A DNA stretch of 64,000 nt from Amoebophrya sp. A120 (lineage: Eukaryota; Sar; Dinophyceae; Syndiniales; Amoebophryaceae), in contig CAJINV010000006.1 in the NCBI GenBank assembly GCA_905178155.1, forward strand, positions 1,365,876 through 1,429,875, given 5' to 3'. Of the stretch, positions 9,588-20,100 are shown piece after piece. The stretch's first letter is position 1. Every line of letters starts with the position of its first letter. The position numbers were made by a program, and so were the translations under genes. The notes beneath the pieces were generated by a model. It worked only from the letters and a program-made list of their open reading frames with translations, made no database searches and was not told where the DNA came from.

Positions 9588-12500
9588 ATGGTATACGAAA
9601 ATTTTAACGCTCCGCCTAAGCAGATGCACCCCACTCCTGTGCATCCCGGATCACCGGCGCAGCCCCAGCAGCCACTTTTTCATCCGGGCTATGGAAATCA
9701 TGTTGGGCCCTACGGGCCGCCGCCACCGCAACAGCACTACCCAGGGGCAGTTGCGCAACAGCGCCCAGCGTATCAACCGCAGCCGCCGCACCATCCCGTC
9801 GGGACAAACACGCAGTATGCAGGCCGGAGCATGATGGATATCAGTTTTCAACAGCAGTATTTTGGGCATCAACCTTCTGTAGTAGTTCACTCCGGTTACG
9901 GTCCCATAAAAAGCAACTATTCGTCAACATCGCTGCAACACCCAGTTGGAACCAACACGCAACCTCCGGGTCAGAGTATGATGGTCCCTGCCCCGGGAGG
10001 TGGTGCAGTACCAGTAGGAGTGCCTGCGCCACCACAGCCTGGAATATATCAACATCATGGCGGGTACTTCTTTCAACATCATCACAGTCTTGCCTGGCAA
10101 CATTCATCAGAAGTCCCACAAAATTATTGCCCAGGCGGGCCGACGACCCCGACGTCAACGTCGCAACCAGGAACGATACCGATTCAGGAAACGATACTGA
10201 CCCCACGAGGTGCACAAACAACATCAGGGGGACAAAAATCTACTGCACAACAAGGGGGCACAGGAACTACAGGAGCTACAGTCGGTGTCGGTCCACCAAC
10301 AGTGCCTAGTAGAAGTGCTGGTGAAGGCGCAGCAGCAGGACCAGCAGCACCCCCTCCGTCAAGTTCTTCGGCCAACAACCCCTTCGCGTTACCAAGCCGG
10401 TTCCCGCTGGTGCCACCGCCGGGTGAACTTGTAGATCAGGCAACAACTTCCAAGAAGAAACATGCTGCGAAGAGCAAGATCACCACTCCTGGACATGATC
10501 AACTATCGGGCAGTGGTAGGCGTAAGAGTACAAAAAAGGGTGGCGAGGACTCAACCTGTCAGACCCGGATTCGAACCTCCTCGACCTCCTCATCCGATTC
10601 TAGTAGCTCCTCATCAAGTTCCTCTTCCTCATCTTCCAGCTCTTCCAGCTCTTCATCGTCCAAGCAGAAAAAAACGGAAGATGTTGTTCCGGAAGCTGCC
10701 GTTCAGCGGTCTAATTTTCCGTCTCTCGCAGCAGCGAACCCGTTTTTAACGACTGATCCTGATCAAGAAGAGGAGAAGGAGCAGAGTGCCGAGAAGGACG
10801 CCGAAGGAATGAACGAGGAAAAGATCATCGACGCGCGTTCCTCGTCCACGTCAGCGGCCTCGGCTTCAGGAGCAGACGATGATACGACCAGTAAGAATTA
10901 TTGCAGAAGTGTGGGCAGCACGAAGTCGAAGAGTGCAGGAGCTCCTGGTGCTGGTGCAGAAATAACGAATCAAGAATCCGGTAATTTTTACCAGAAATTT
11001 TCTCTCACGACGACGTTAATGCCAACAAATGTTGACGAAGGTGGTGTTCTGCAAATGCCATTGCCAGCTTTGAATCTTATCCCGCCGGAGCAGGGACACC
11101 AGCCGCAGGCACAGCAGACACAACAACAGCCCGCATTTAGTTTACAACCTCCGTTAATACCGGGGGGAAAGGGGAGTTTCGGGTTTCATTTTTACCAGCA
11201 ACAGCAGAAACGGCTACAAGAGCAGCAGAACTCCAACAAGAATTTTCCGCTGCCCCAGCCGCCCGTCATAATTGGTCCACCACAGGAGACACACAATGCT
11301 CATCACTCTGCCACGATGCAGCAGCACAATATGCAGCAGCACGCCTTCTACTGGCCAGCAGCAGCACCATTCGTGGCCGCGGTGAGTCGCGGGGGCACGC
11401 ATCGCTGGAAGCAACAAACCGGGACGACGCATCGGGTGTTTGCTGATACGTCTGCGTTTGCGAAAGTAACACCGTATCAGCCCAGCATCCAGCACAATTT
11501 GCCCGCTGTGACGTTTGAGGACCTGCAAAATAATGAAGCTGCACAACCCAGTAATATCGCAAGAAAAAACTGTTTCACTGTGAACTTGTGATGCAGAAAC
11601 TGGAACACAGAACTCTCTGTCTTGCTACACCTGCAAGGCATTGGATTTTCAAGCGTGTTTTCCCTTGGGAAGCGCGCATGACAAATTTTCAGTGTCATGT
11701 GTAAGCAAACTTGTGATGCAGATCCTGCAAAGTCATCACAGTGAAGCAGTTTTTTCGTGGGATAAATAAAGTCGAACGCGTTCCGCGTCAGAGGGTTGAA
11801 CTCGTGCCACGAAGTGAAGTATCCTGTGCAAAAGTATCGTACTCGTATTGCAATCATGCATTACAAATTTTTTTCTCAAGGTAAAACAGCATTACAAATT
11901 TTATTTCTCATGCTGAGGGAATTTGTCATGCATTTATACGAATACGATACAATACTTTTGCAGTTCATATGAAGTTGTGGTCAACAACAACCCCAATCCA
12001 CCAATCCAACCACCGCCCATGCTAGCTTGTCCGGGCGCCGTCATTCAGCCACCTCCATTTGTCGCAATATCACGAAATAATGCGCTACCTGATCCGTTAC
12101 TCCAACCACCGGGTCTAAATAAGATGAATTCTGTGTCGACATTTTTGAAAAAGAATAAAAAAAAAAAGCTTGCGCTTGATGGAACTCACGTAGGTGCACA
12201 CGTCGTTTTTGTGTCGTCGGAAGACGATCAGCAGGAACAGAATCCAACTTTGATGCATCCGAGTACCGCTTCAACAACAAATCCCTCAACCGCTACTTCG
12301 TCCAACAAGCGAAAGCGGTGGGGGGAGATGAAAGTCGTGGACATTCTTTCGGACAACGACGGCCAGGATGAAGCAGACCGACGTCCTGGTCATGGTGAAG
12401 ATGCTGACCACCTATTACAAAAAGATCTCGCTCCTGCTGCATCAACTGCTGTAGCTACTAGTACCAAGAACGGCGGCTCCACCTCATCGCACCAAGCGTC

Positions 12501-15500
12501 GACCGCCGCAATAAACGCGAAAAAGAACAAAACCGGTATCAGGATTGACCGCCTATTGATCGAGTGCACGGCCTCGGACCCGGAGAATCCGCGATTTCTG
12601 GAATTTCCGGAGTTTCGGGAAATCGAAATTTCGTTCGACAGGGAAGAGAACACTACAACTGCGGCGGTACTAGTACAACTTACACCGCCAAATAAAAGCG
12701 GCGGTACTAGTACAACTTACACCCCGTTGCAGCTCTTGATTATCAAAAGAAAAAAGTTCGTCACGATCACTCATGGGCACTTTTGCAAGACAAAATTGTC
12801 CGTCATGCGTAAAAATGCATCACAGCCACACTTCATAAGGGATTTTTCTAGTGTTTGTGCAATGCAAGGAGAAGTTGTGATGCAAAAAAAATTTGTAATG
12901 CCAACCCTGCAACTTAGTGACTGTGACAAACTTTTTTCTCTCCATATTGATTCTCCAGAGTTTAGAAAAAAATATCTTCGCCGGCTATCCCACGAGGAGT
13001 CAAGCGCGGAAGATGGGGATCCACCTGCAGAAATTGAAAAAAAAGCAGAAGATATCAATTACAACTTCTGGAGGATCATGTGGAGAACAAGCTGCACAAG
13101 AGATTCTACCCGCAAGCTGCAACGATAACGAAGTAGAGCAACAACGTTTACAAGCTCTTCCGATCCTGACCACAAAGGAGAAGGAGATTTTCGAGAGTCT
13201 GACCATGATTTTCAAGGAAGACGAGATGAACAACAACATCTTCGCAACAAGTCGTGACCTAAGTAAAAGTTCCGTATCTGTTCTGCTGGACGATGAACAC
13301 GATTTTCATTCTTTCACGGAGCTGCCAGACGGGGGCACGAATGTTTTGCAAAATCCCTTCCGAACAACAGAAGGGACTACTATGAAACAAGAATCGGAAG
13401 TGGTAGTGCCGGACGCAGCAGGGACCGCAGAAGCATCAAAGCGGGGAAAAATAAATCACGAGCAGGACAAAATCAATATCCCAACTGCTGCAACGACAGA
13501 AAATGAAAATCTGAACGAAGGCAGCTCTCTCTGTGTAGTACCAACGAAGATCAACTTCTGGACTAACCAGCGAGCGCTGGAAGCATTTCTGAAAGAGCTT
13601 TCCTTCCGCCGAACGCAAGCGGTGGACCAGATGCGGACGAGAGCTAGTCAGAACGTGCAAACCACCGGAGACCGGAAAGTAGGAATTGAGAAGGTCAGCT
13701 TGTGGGACATTGGTAAAAACCGAGGCATATGCTGTGCAAAAGTATTGTACTCGTAATGCAATCATGCGTCACAAATCTTTTTCTTAAGGTCAATCAGCAT
13801 TACAAATTTTATTTCTCATGCTGAGGAAATTTGTAATGCATTTATACGAGTACGATACTTCGGCAATCCATAAGGCAATCGTGATGAGGACTTCTTGATG
13901 CAACACATCAAACAGGAAATGTCGCGGAATCCAAATTCCAATTGGGGAGCGGTCGTGATCCCGGATTTGAGCGAGTTGTGGCGAAACAAGTACCCCGGGC
14001 TGCTAATGGTGGGAAGAAGTGCTGACCACACGACAGAGACTCGAGGTGGTGAAAACAATCCCTTCGCGGACCACGTCGAAAGTTCTACCTCTTTGTCATT
14101 CGAAGAAACAGCGTCTACCCTTTTGGAACTGCAGCAAATTGGTTCTTCCACAACTGGCGCCATCAACCTCTTCGGCGGTGATTTTTCAACATCTTCCTTG
14201 CTCAACAAGCCGGATTTGACGCAACTAGATTTTCAAATCCGCAAATTGATCGGGGAATACGGACATTTGATCGAAAACCGACACGAGCACGTCACGGACG
14301 AACAAATCTTTGCCGCACTAAATCGCTGGTGGGACGAGGATTACGTCGATGTTAATAGCACAATAAAAACTACATCTACTTCTTCAGAAAAGGGTAAAAA
14401 GGATGTTGACCACGACATCGAAAGTGAAAATGTCGAAACTATTGACCGGGAACGCCAGTACTCGCAAAGAGGATACGACTGTCTGCAGATGCTGAAGGCG
14501 CACGAGGACTTGTGGGTGTACTTGTCATATGCATTGCAAAAGTACTATCGTGGTGCTACGTAAGAATTGAATGACAAATTTCCTCAGCATTAGAAATGAA
14601 ATTTGGGATGCGGATGTAGCTTGACACAACAATTTGTAATGCAAAAATGCCATTGCCATTAGTAAACGAGTGCGATACTTTTGCAATGCATATTTCAAAA
14701 GCGGAGAAATTGTGGAATAAAGTTCAGGAATTAAACATTCTGAAAAGGGAAATCACGATTATGCCCGAGTTTCCGAAAGAAATGAGGGATGACTACGTGG
14801 AGGAAGAGAGCCAAGATTTTTGTTTTGAGGAACAGGAAGACGGGGGAGGTGTAATTCTTGGCGACAGTATTCTTGCAAGCACTTCCAGCAGCATCGCAGG
14901 CGATACTAGCATGATCACCGGTGAAGAGCTAAATACAACAGGCCAGCAGGCCGAAGCGCACCAGGCCAGAGCGACAACCGACACAACCATGACCACAGAT
15001 AGTACTAAACCCGTTCGAGATAATGATAAGATCAAACTTTTCCCGCAACCGAACTCCAAGTACTCCCACTCCCAACGACTCCGGCAGAACCGCAGGGCCG
15101 CGAACAATATGCATTCAGCAAAAGCATCGTAATCGTACTTCTAATTGCAGATATGCATGACGAACCTCCTTCCTATAGTTGAAACAGCATCACAAATCAC
15201 ATTTGGCACGCTAGGGAGCTACAACTACTTTGTATTGCAGTTACTACACCTACTAGTTGTGCGATACTAACTTTTGCAATTCATAAACAAACGCCCCGAC
15301 GCGTACGAGTCCTTTGAATTGAAGGAGAAGCTCTACTACCCCATGCTCTGGGCAGCGCGCTGGAAAGACGCGGAAGTTACAGCGACGAAGAAATTTAAAA
15401 GAGATTTCAAACAAATCGAAGACTGTTTACTCCCGAGAAGGGACGGATTCGGCAACTGGACCATTTTCGGCCGGTCGCCGTTTTTTGAAAACACAACTAA

Positions 15501-16177
15501 CACGGTTGACGAAAGTGCTGAAGGATTTAAAGACCTAACGGAACAGCAACGCGCAAACCCGCCGATGAGCCACTGGTCGAGACAATTTCCGGTGTGGGTA
15601 CCCTGTGCAAAAGTATCGTACTCGTAGTAATTGCAGTCATGCACTGCAAGTCTTTTTATTAAGGTAAATCCGCATTACAAATTCCATATCTAATGCTGAG
15701 AAAATTTGTAATGCGATTCCATTATTACTAGTACGATGCTTTTGCATTTCATAGTGGGACGCTTTGCACAACTTTTCTTTCGAGCTGAACAAGTGGTGCT
15801 TCGTCCGGGGTGTGCATGTCTCCGATAACATCATGGAATTAACGAAATCTCTGTTGTGGTATGAGAGTGCACAATTCCCCCTCTCCCTCATTTGTATAGC
15901 ATGGACAGCAATATAAACACTAGCACACGTGGAGCCTACGCATGACAAATTTGCGCACCCAATGCAGTATTGTTTGGGCTTCCGGATGAATTTCTCATGC
16001 AAACAGTGCCACAAAACAGCGACTAGATATGGGATTTTGCATGGCAAATGAGGGTGACGGGGAGTTGTGCACTTTCACATGCGGCTGGGCGGGAAGAAGA
16101 CAAGGGACGCCTTTCAACAGATTCGGGATGAGAGAAAGAAAGTTTTAACCTTAACGGGAGGGAGGAAGAAAAAATAA
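9588..16177 (+). CDS. NPF-rich low-complexity protein, paralogue 1
   Basis: Eight introners; after their removal the frame runs from the ATG at 9588 to the TAA at 16175-16177, about 1706 residues. The N-terminal third is Pro/Gln/His-rich, followed by a poly-Ser tract (10583-10662). NPF motifs occur at NNPFALPS, ANPFLTTD, QNPFRTTE and NNPFADHV; NPF is the ligand of EH domains in endocytic adaptors, so an endocytosis or membrane-trafficking scaffold role is possible but only inferred. The C-terminal part is more ordered: PDLSELWRNKYPG, LDFQIRKLIGEYGHLIENR, SKAEKLWNKVQE, LLPRRDGFGNW and FPVWDALHNFS. All of these have counterparts in the next gene (PNLEELWNNRYPT, LNFQILDAIHKYGEFVE, TKAEELWNEAQK, LLPRMHGFGN, FPVWDALQNFS), which shows tandem paralogy. 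I do not recognise the family. Confidence 0.75.
10583..10662 (+). repeat. Poly-serine coding tract
   Basis: About 26 residues, almost all serine, encoded by mixed TCx/AGx codons, so it was not formed by simple trinucleotide slippage alone. It separates the Pro/Gln-rich and acidic parts of the protein. Confidence 0.85.
11555..11764 (+). mobile_element. Family E introner, 210 bp
   Basis: Ends TATCGCAAGAAAAAACTG and CAGTTTTTTCGTGGGATA; flanks AGTAA/AATAA. Removal joins Q-P-S to K-V-E-R in frame. Same length and near-identical arms as the copy at 2737 in an unrelated gene. Confidence 0.88.
11820..11969 (+). mobile_element. Family B introner, 150 bp
   Basis: Ends TATCCTGTGCAAAAGTATCG and ATACTTTTGCAGTTCATA; flanks TGAAG/TGAAG. 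Removal joins R-S-E to V-V-V-N in frame. Forward orientation. Confidence 0.9.
12661..12723 (+). repeat. Tandem duplication in coding sequence, period 37 bp
   Basis: The 26-base unit starting GCGGCGGTACTAGTACAAC is repeated after 37 bases. The period is not a multiple of three, so the two copies are translated in different frames (AAVLVQLTP, then GGTSTTYTP). Confidence 0.85.
12741..12946 (+). mobile_element. Family E introner, diverged, 206 bp
   Basis: Ends TATCAAAAGAAAAAAGTTCG and ACTTTTTTCTCTCCATA with TCAC/GTGA inside the arms; flanks TTGAT/TTGAT. Removal joins L-L to I-L-Q-S in frame. Confidence 0.85.
13728..13872 (+). mobile_element. Family B introner, 145 bp
   Basis: Starts TATGCTGTGCAAAAG, ends CTTCGGCAATCCATA; flanks AGGCA/AGGCA. 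Removal joins K-N-R-G to N-R-D-E in frame. Confidence 0.9.
14528..14692 (+). mobile_element. Family B introner, reverse orientation, 165 bp
   Basis: Starts TATGCATTGCAAAAG, ends TTTTGCAATGCATA; flanks TGTCA/TTTCA. The interior arm (CCTCAGCATTAG...) is the complement of the usual one, so it is inverted yet still removed. Removal joins V-Y-L-S to K-A-E-K, matching the T|K-A-E-E junction of the paralogue at 26724. Confidence 0.88.
15108..15285 (+). mobile_element. Family B introner, 178 bp
   Basis: Starts TATGCATTCAGCAAAAGC, ends CTTTTGCAATTCATA; flanks AACAA/AACAA. Removal joins A-A-N to K-R-P-D in frame. Confidence 0.88.
15599..15753 (+). mobile_element. Family B introner, 155 bp
   Basis: Starts TACCCTGTGCAAAAG, ends CTTTTGCATTTCATA; flanks GTGGG/GTGGG. 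Removal joins P-V-W to D-A-L-H, giving FPVWDAL as in the uninterrupted paralogue. Confidence 0.9.
15860..16079 (+). mobile_element. Family C introner, 220 bp
   Basis: GTGCACAATTCCCCCTCTCC at the left pairs with GAGTTGTGCAC at the right; flanks TGTGG/TGCGG. The right end is TCACA instead of CATA. Removal joins S-L-L-W to L-G-G-K in frame. Confidence 0.82.
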
Positions 16178-17178
16178 AAATGAAAATCATCTGATGCGGT
16201 TCCTCTCATGCCAAAGAGGACAGCTGGTTTCTATATACTTTTTTGGTGGAGAGAAAGAATATACAAAAGTTAAAGTTGTCAGTGCAAAAAAAATCCGATT
16301 TATTTGCTCTATCTTGTACTCTACGACGCAACGGTTTGATTTTGAATTTTGATGTAAGTGTACAAAACGCATCGTTTGAAACAATGGCGCAACTACAATG
16401 GTTCCCTCTAACTACCGAGAGAGTTAGTTGACTATTCTGCCATGCCCGAACTGCGGGTGCCTTTGACGCGACAATTGTGCGTGCAAAGTTTTTTTGTTCT
16501 TTCCGAGTCGGACGACTAGTACCGTCTCAGCTACAGGTTCACATTTGTCTTCCTCGCACTTCTTGCCAAAAGCCAAGCGACGACAGAGTTATGAAAAGCG
16601 GCTTTCATCTCATCGATTTCCACAAAAATAGTGCGGCCTTCCTCGATCTGGTTGATGTCTTTTGTGTTGCTGTATGAGATGATCAAAGTTGTGAGGATCG
16701 TGAATTTGGACGGAGCAGTTCAACTTGCGAGCATCCCATCGAAAGTACGCAAATTTGTCTTCGTCACCGCAACGAAGAAGTGGTCCCATATTTGGGTTGT
16801 TGACTAACGGTAACGCAGCTCTATATACAACTTCTGGTGCCCCGAGGTAGCATCTCGTGGAACTACTAACTCGGGTAGTTTTTCACAATGTGAATGTTGC
16901 GTTACTTATTGATTCTACCCCCGCTGTTTTGATGATGTGTTAGTGTTTTGAAGATCGTGTCCCGCCCTCCCCGGTTTTTACAGCGAGCCAAATGGTATAC
17001 CTTCACACTCATAGTATCGATAAAGAGCGTGCTTTACTAGTCTTCACATAAAAAAAAGAAGAAGAACTACAACTGAAAACTACACATGATGAGAGCATGT
17101 CGTTTTGCTGTGATTCGTAATTGCTAGTGCAAAAGCTGTCCGTGGTCTAGTAAAGTTTTTTATCGCCCAAGAATTATT
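16178..17178. other. Intergenic region between the two paralogues
   Basis: About 1 kb, AT-rich, holding the 3' flank of paralogue 1 and the 5' flank of paralogue 2. No gene, repeat or RNA is recognised. Confidence 0.5.
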
Positions 17179-20100
17179 ATGCCGTCATCCTCTCCCGCCA
17201 AGCCCAGTACCGCGACAACAGCAAATAAAGGCGCAAACAAAATGGGTGGACAAGAACAACCAGAGGACGAGAAGTCCTACCGCGAAAAGATGGTCGCTAA
17301 GATCAGCGGAGGGGGAACTTGGAGGGCGGTAGAAGTTAGTGATCAACAGGTGGAACCTGCTGCCGCGGAAGTTGTACAACCCGTTACAACAGCTGCAACC
17401 AAGTACTACCCGGAACCTGCCCCTGCCGTGCTCGTACCCGTTACAGTACGTGCAACAACATCAACAACCAAGCACCCGCCCAACAAGTACCAGCCTATTA
17501 CTTTCGATCATTTGCTACAAGCCCAACAGGGTACTACTGGTACTACTACTAGTTTCGGTCAGGAGATGAACACCATCGGGTCCTTCGTGCCCCAAAACAC
17601 CGCGACTGCGGGTGCGGATACGAACAAGGCCGGCTCCTCCTCATCTTCTACCGCGAATACGAAATCCGCCGCGGCTAGTACTACAGTTCCTCCGCCCGCC
17701 GCAGCATCTTCCTTAATAAATACGACAGCTGCGCAGACAAGCTACCCAGCCACTTACCTGGCAAATTACAACCCAGCCTACTACAACAACTACATGATAT
17801 CCCAGGCAATCATGCAGCAGCATATCAACCTCGGTTCCGGGAGTGTACTGGGCACCGACAATCCCCAAGTTTACCACCCAAACCACTTCGCGGCTGCTGG
17901 GTTCAACAACAACAGCAACACAGGGGGTTCGTTTCATATGCCGCAGCAGCACATCCCATTGCCAGGTGCAGCAGTAGCTACTGCAACCTGGTTGCAGCAG
18001 GGGGATGCAGCAACGTTGGTTACCAACGTGAACGTCCCCTGGTGGATGCAGGGGATGACGCCATCCAACGGATACGGAGCGGGAGGTGCAGCGCAGATAT
18101 TTAACCCGTATGGAGGAGGGGGTGGTGCTGTTGCTGCAGCAACATCGTCCGCAGCAGCCCCGATGCAACAGCCATCTGCGTCTTCAAGTAGTTCTGCTGC
18201 GCCACCAGGAGCAGCAGGAGCTGCCACTGGTCCTAGTTCATCTTCAAGTGCAATTGTGGAACCCCACCCGGGGTTGCAACCCGAATCCCGTGAGTTGTTG
18301 AAGATGAAGCCCGAATCTTCTTCTTCTTCAAACTGGCCCCTTTCTGCCTACGCTGAACTTGTTGTAGAGAACGCAACGCCAACAGAAAACGCTGCTTCCG
18401 GTTCTGCGGCGAACAGTATCGAAAGAAAAAGTCCCCCCTCCCCATATCGAAACGGAATTTCTGGTGCTGGATTTGTGTACACAAATCAGCTTTGAATTGC
18501 AGAGAGGCATTGCGGCCAGGCCCCCAGGCTAGGTAGGGGCGTATGGGTATAGTTGTTCAGCATGGCAAACGGCTTCCCTTTAGGCGCAGTAGCATGACAA
18601 ATCGCTTCCATAAGGGGGCGGAAGCTTCTGCCCGTGTCTTCTTGCAATACAAATGTGATTTGTGACCCCAAATCAGCAACGCAAATTTTCGGAAACATAC
18701 CTGTTCAATATGGGGAGGGGGGATTTTTCCTTCTGATAAACAGACTGAAAAAGGACAAGGGCTCCGGACGGAAAGTCCCGCAAATCCAGTTTTCTGATTT
18801 CGTTGGCCAACTGGAGCAGAAGAAAAGTGTTGACAAAGCCGGGGGAGTCCTCGTGAGCGAATCTGTCTTGAACGAGGCCGCAAATAAGCCGAAGAAAAAG
18901 AACTTCTTCTTTCTTCTCGGCAACCCGGAGGGCGGTAGGGAGCAGGAGCAAGACGGTGGAAATGCGAGTGGTGCTGAGATTGATGAGGACAATCAAAATC
19001 TTCAGCCAGATGAAGTAGTAGATGAAAAAGAAGATAGTCCTGTTCCAGGTTCGCCTGCTGCTGTTCTCCTCGACGAGAAAGAGGGTGGTGGTCAACAAGA
19101 ACAACAACACGAAGACCTCCGCGAAGCAGATGAACCGAGTCAGAGCAAAGAGCACCTTGTCGAAGCCGTTGGCGACAACCCGTTTCTGGCTCAGTCCGGC
19201 GAAAACGCGTTCTTTTTGCAGAACGATAATCCATCTGGTGTTCTACTTTCGGGACAATTTGACGTCGACGAACAAGACAATCAGTATCAGGATGAAGATG
19301 TGGACAATAAAAGCAAAGAGGATTTTCTGAATTTTGGCAGGGAACTAGAGCTGAAAAAAGAAGCAGAGCGGGAGAAGAAGAGGAAGCTGCTGCAACAGGA
19401 GAAATTTTTGCAAGAGGACCACTTGCGGCAACAAAAGTTGGAAAAGCAACTGAATTTGAATGAAGACAATGCAGGAGCTTCTCCGGAACAAGACCTGTTG
19501 CTCTCTCCTGAAAAAGACGATCTTTTCCTCGACCAGATCCACAACGGAAAAAGCGAAGAACTTTTCCTCGACGAGACACATGATCAAGCTGAACAAGAAT
19601 CGTTGGGACAACCAGTAGAAAAAGCTTTCAGCAACAAAAAAAACCACGAGTTGCAACTGCAAGGCGGACGAGAAACGAGCGCGGAGCAAAATGTTATTGA
19701 GGAAAACAACAAAGGGTTTCTGTCGCCGATTCTTTCCGCGGAGGAAAAAGCAAAATTGTCGGAGGAAGAGTTACAACACTACTTGGACTTGGAACAAGAG
19801 TTAGAACAGGAGGTCAGGGAGGCTTCGGCGGCTTCTGCATCCTCTGCATGTAGTTCGGGACGAGATGTTGCACCTGCGGCGGCGGTCGGTTGTGCAGCAG
19901 GACTAAAACCGACAGAAGGTGGCGCAGCTCTTCCGGCGTCTTCTGCGGTGCCTGAAGAAGAAAACCAGCAACAGACGAGTGCGGTTGCAGCTCCTAGCGC
20001 GAAGGACAAAAGTGTTGAACAAGAAGGAAACAAGAATGACACAAGCCCGGACATGAGCAAATACAGCTGCACGCTAGATTGGTTCAAGGAAATGCAGGAG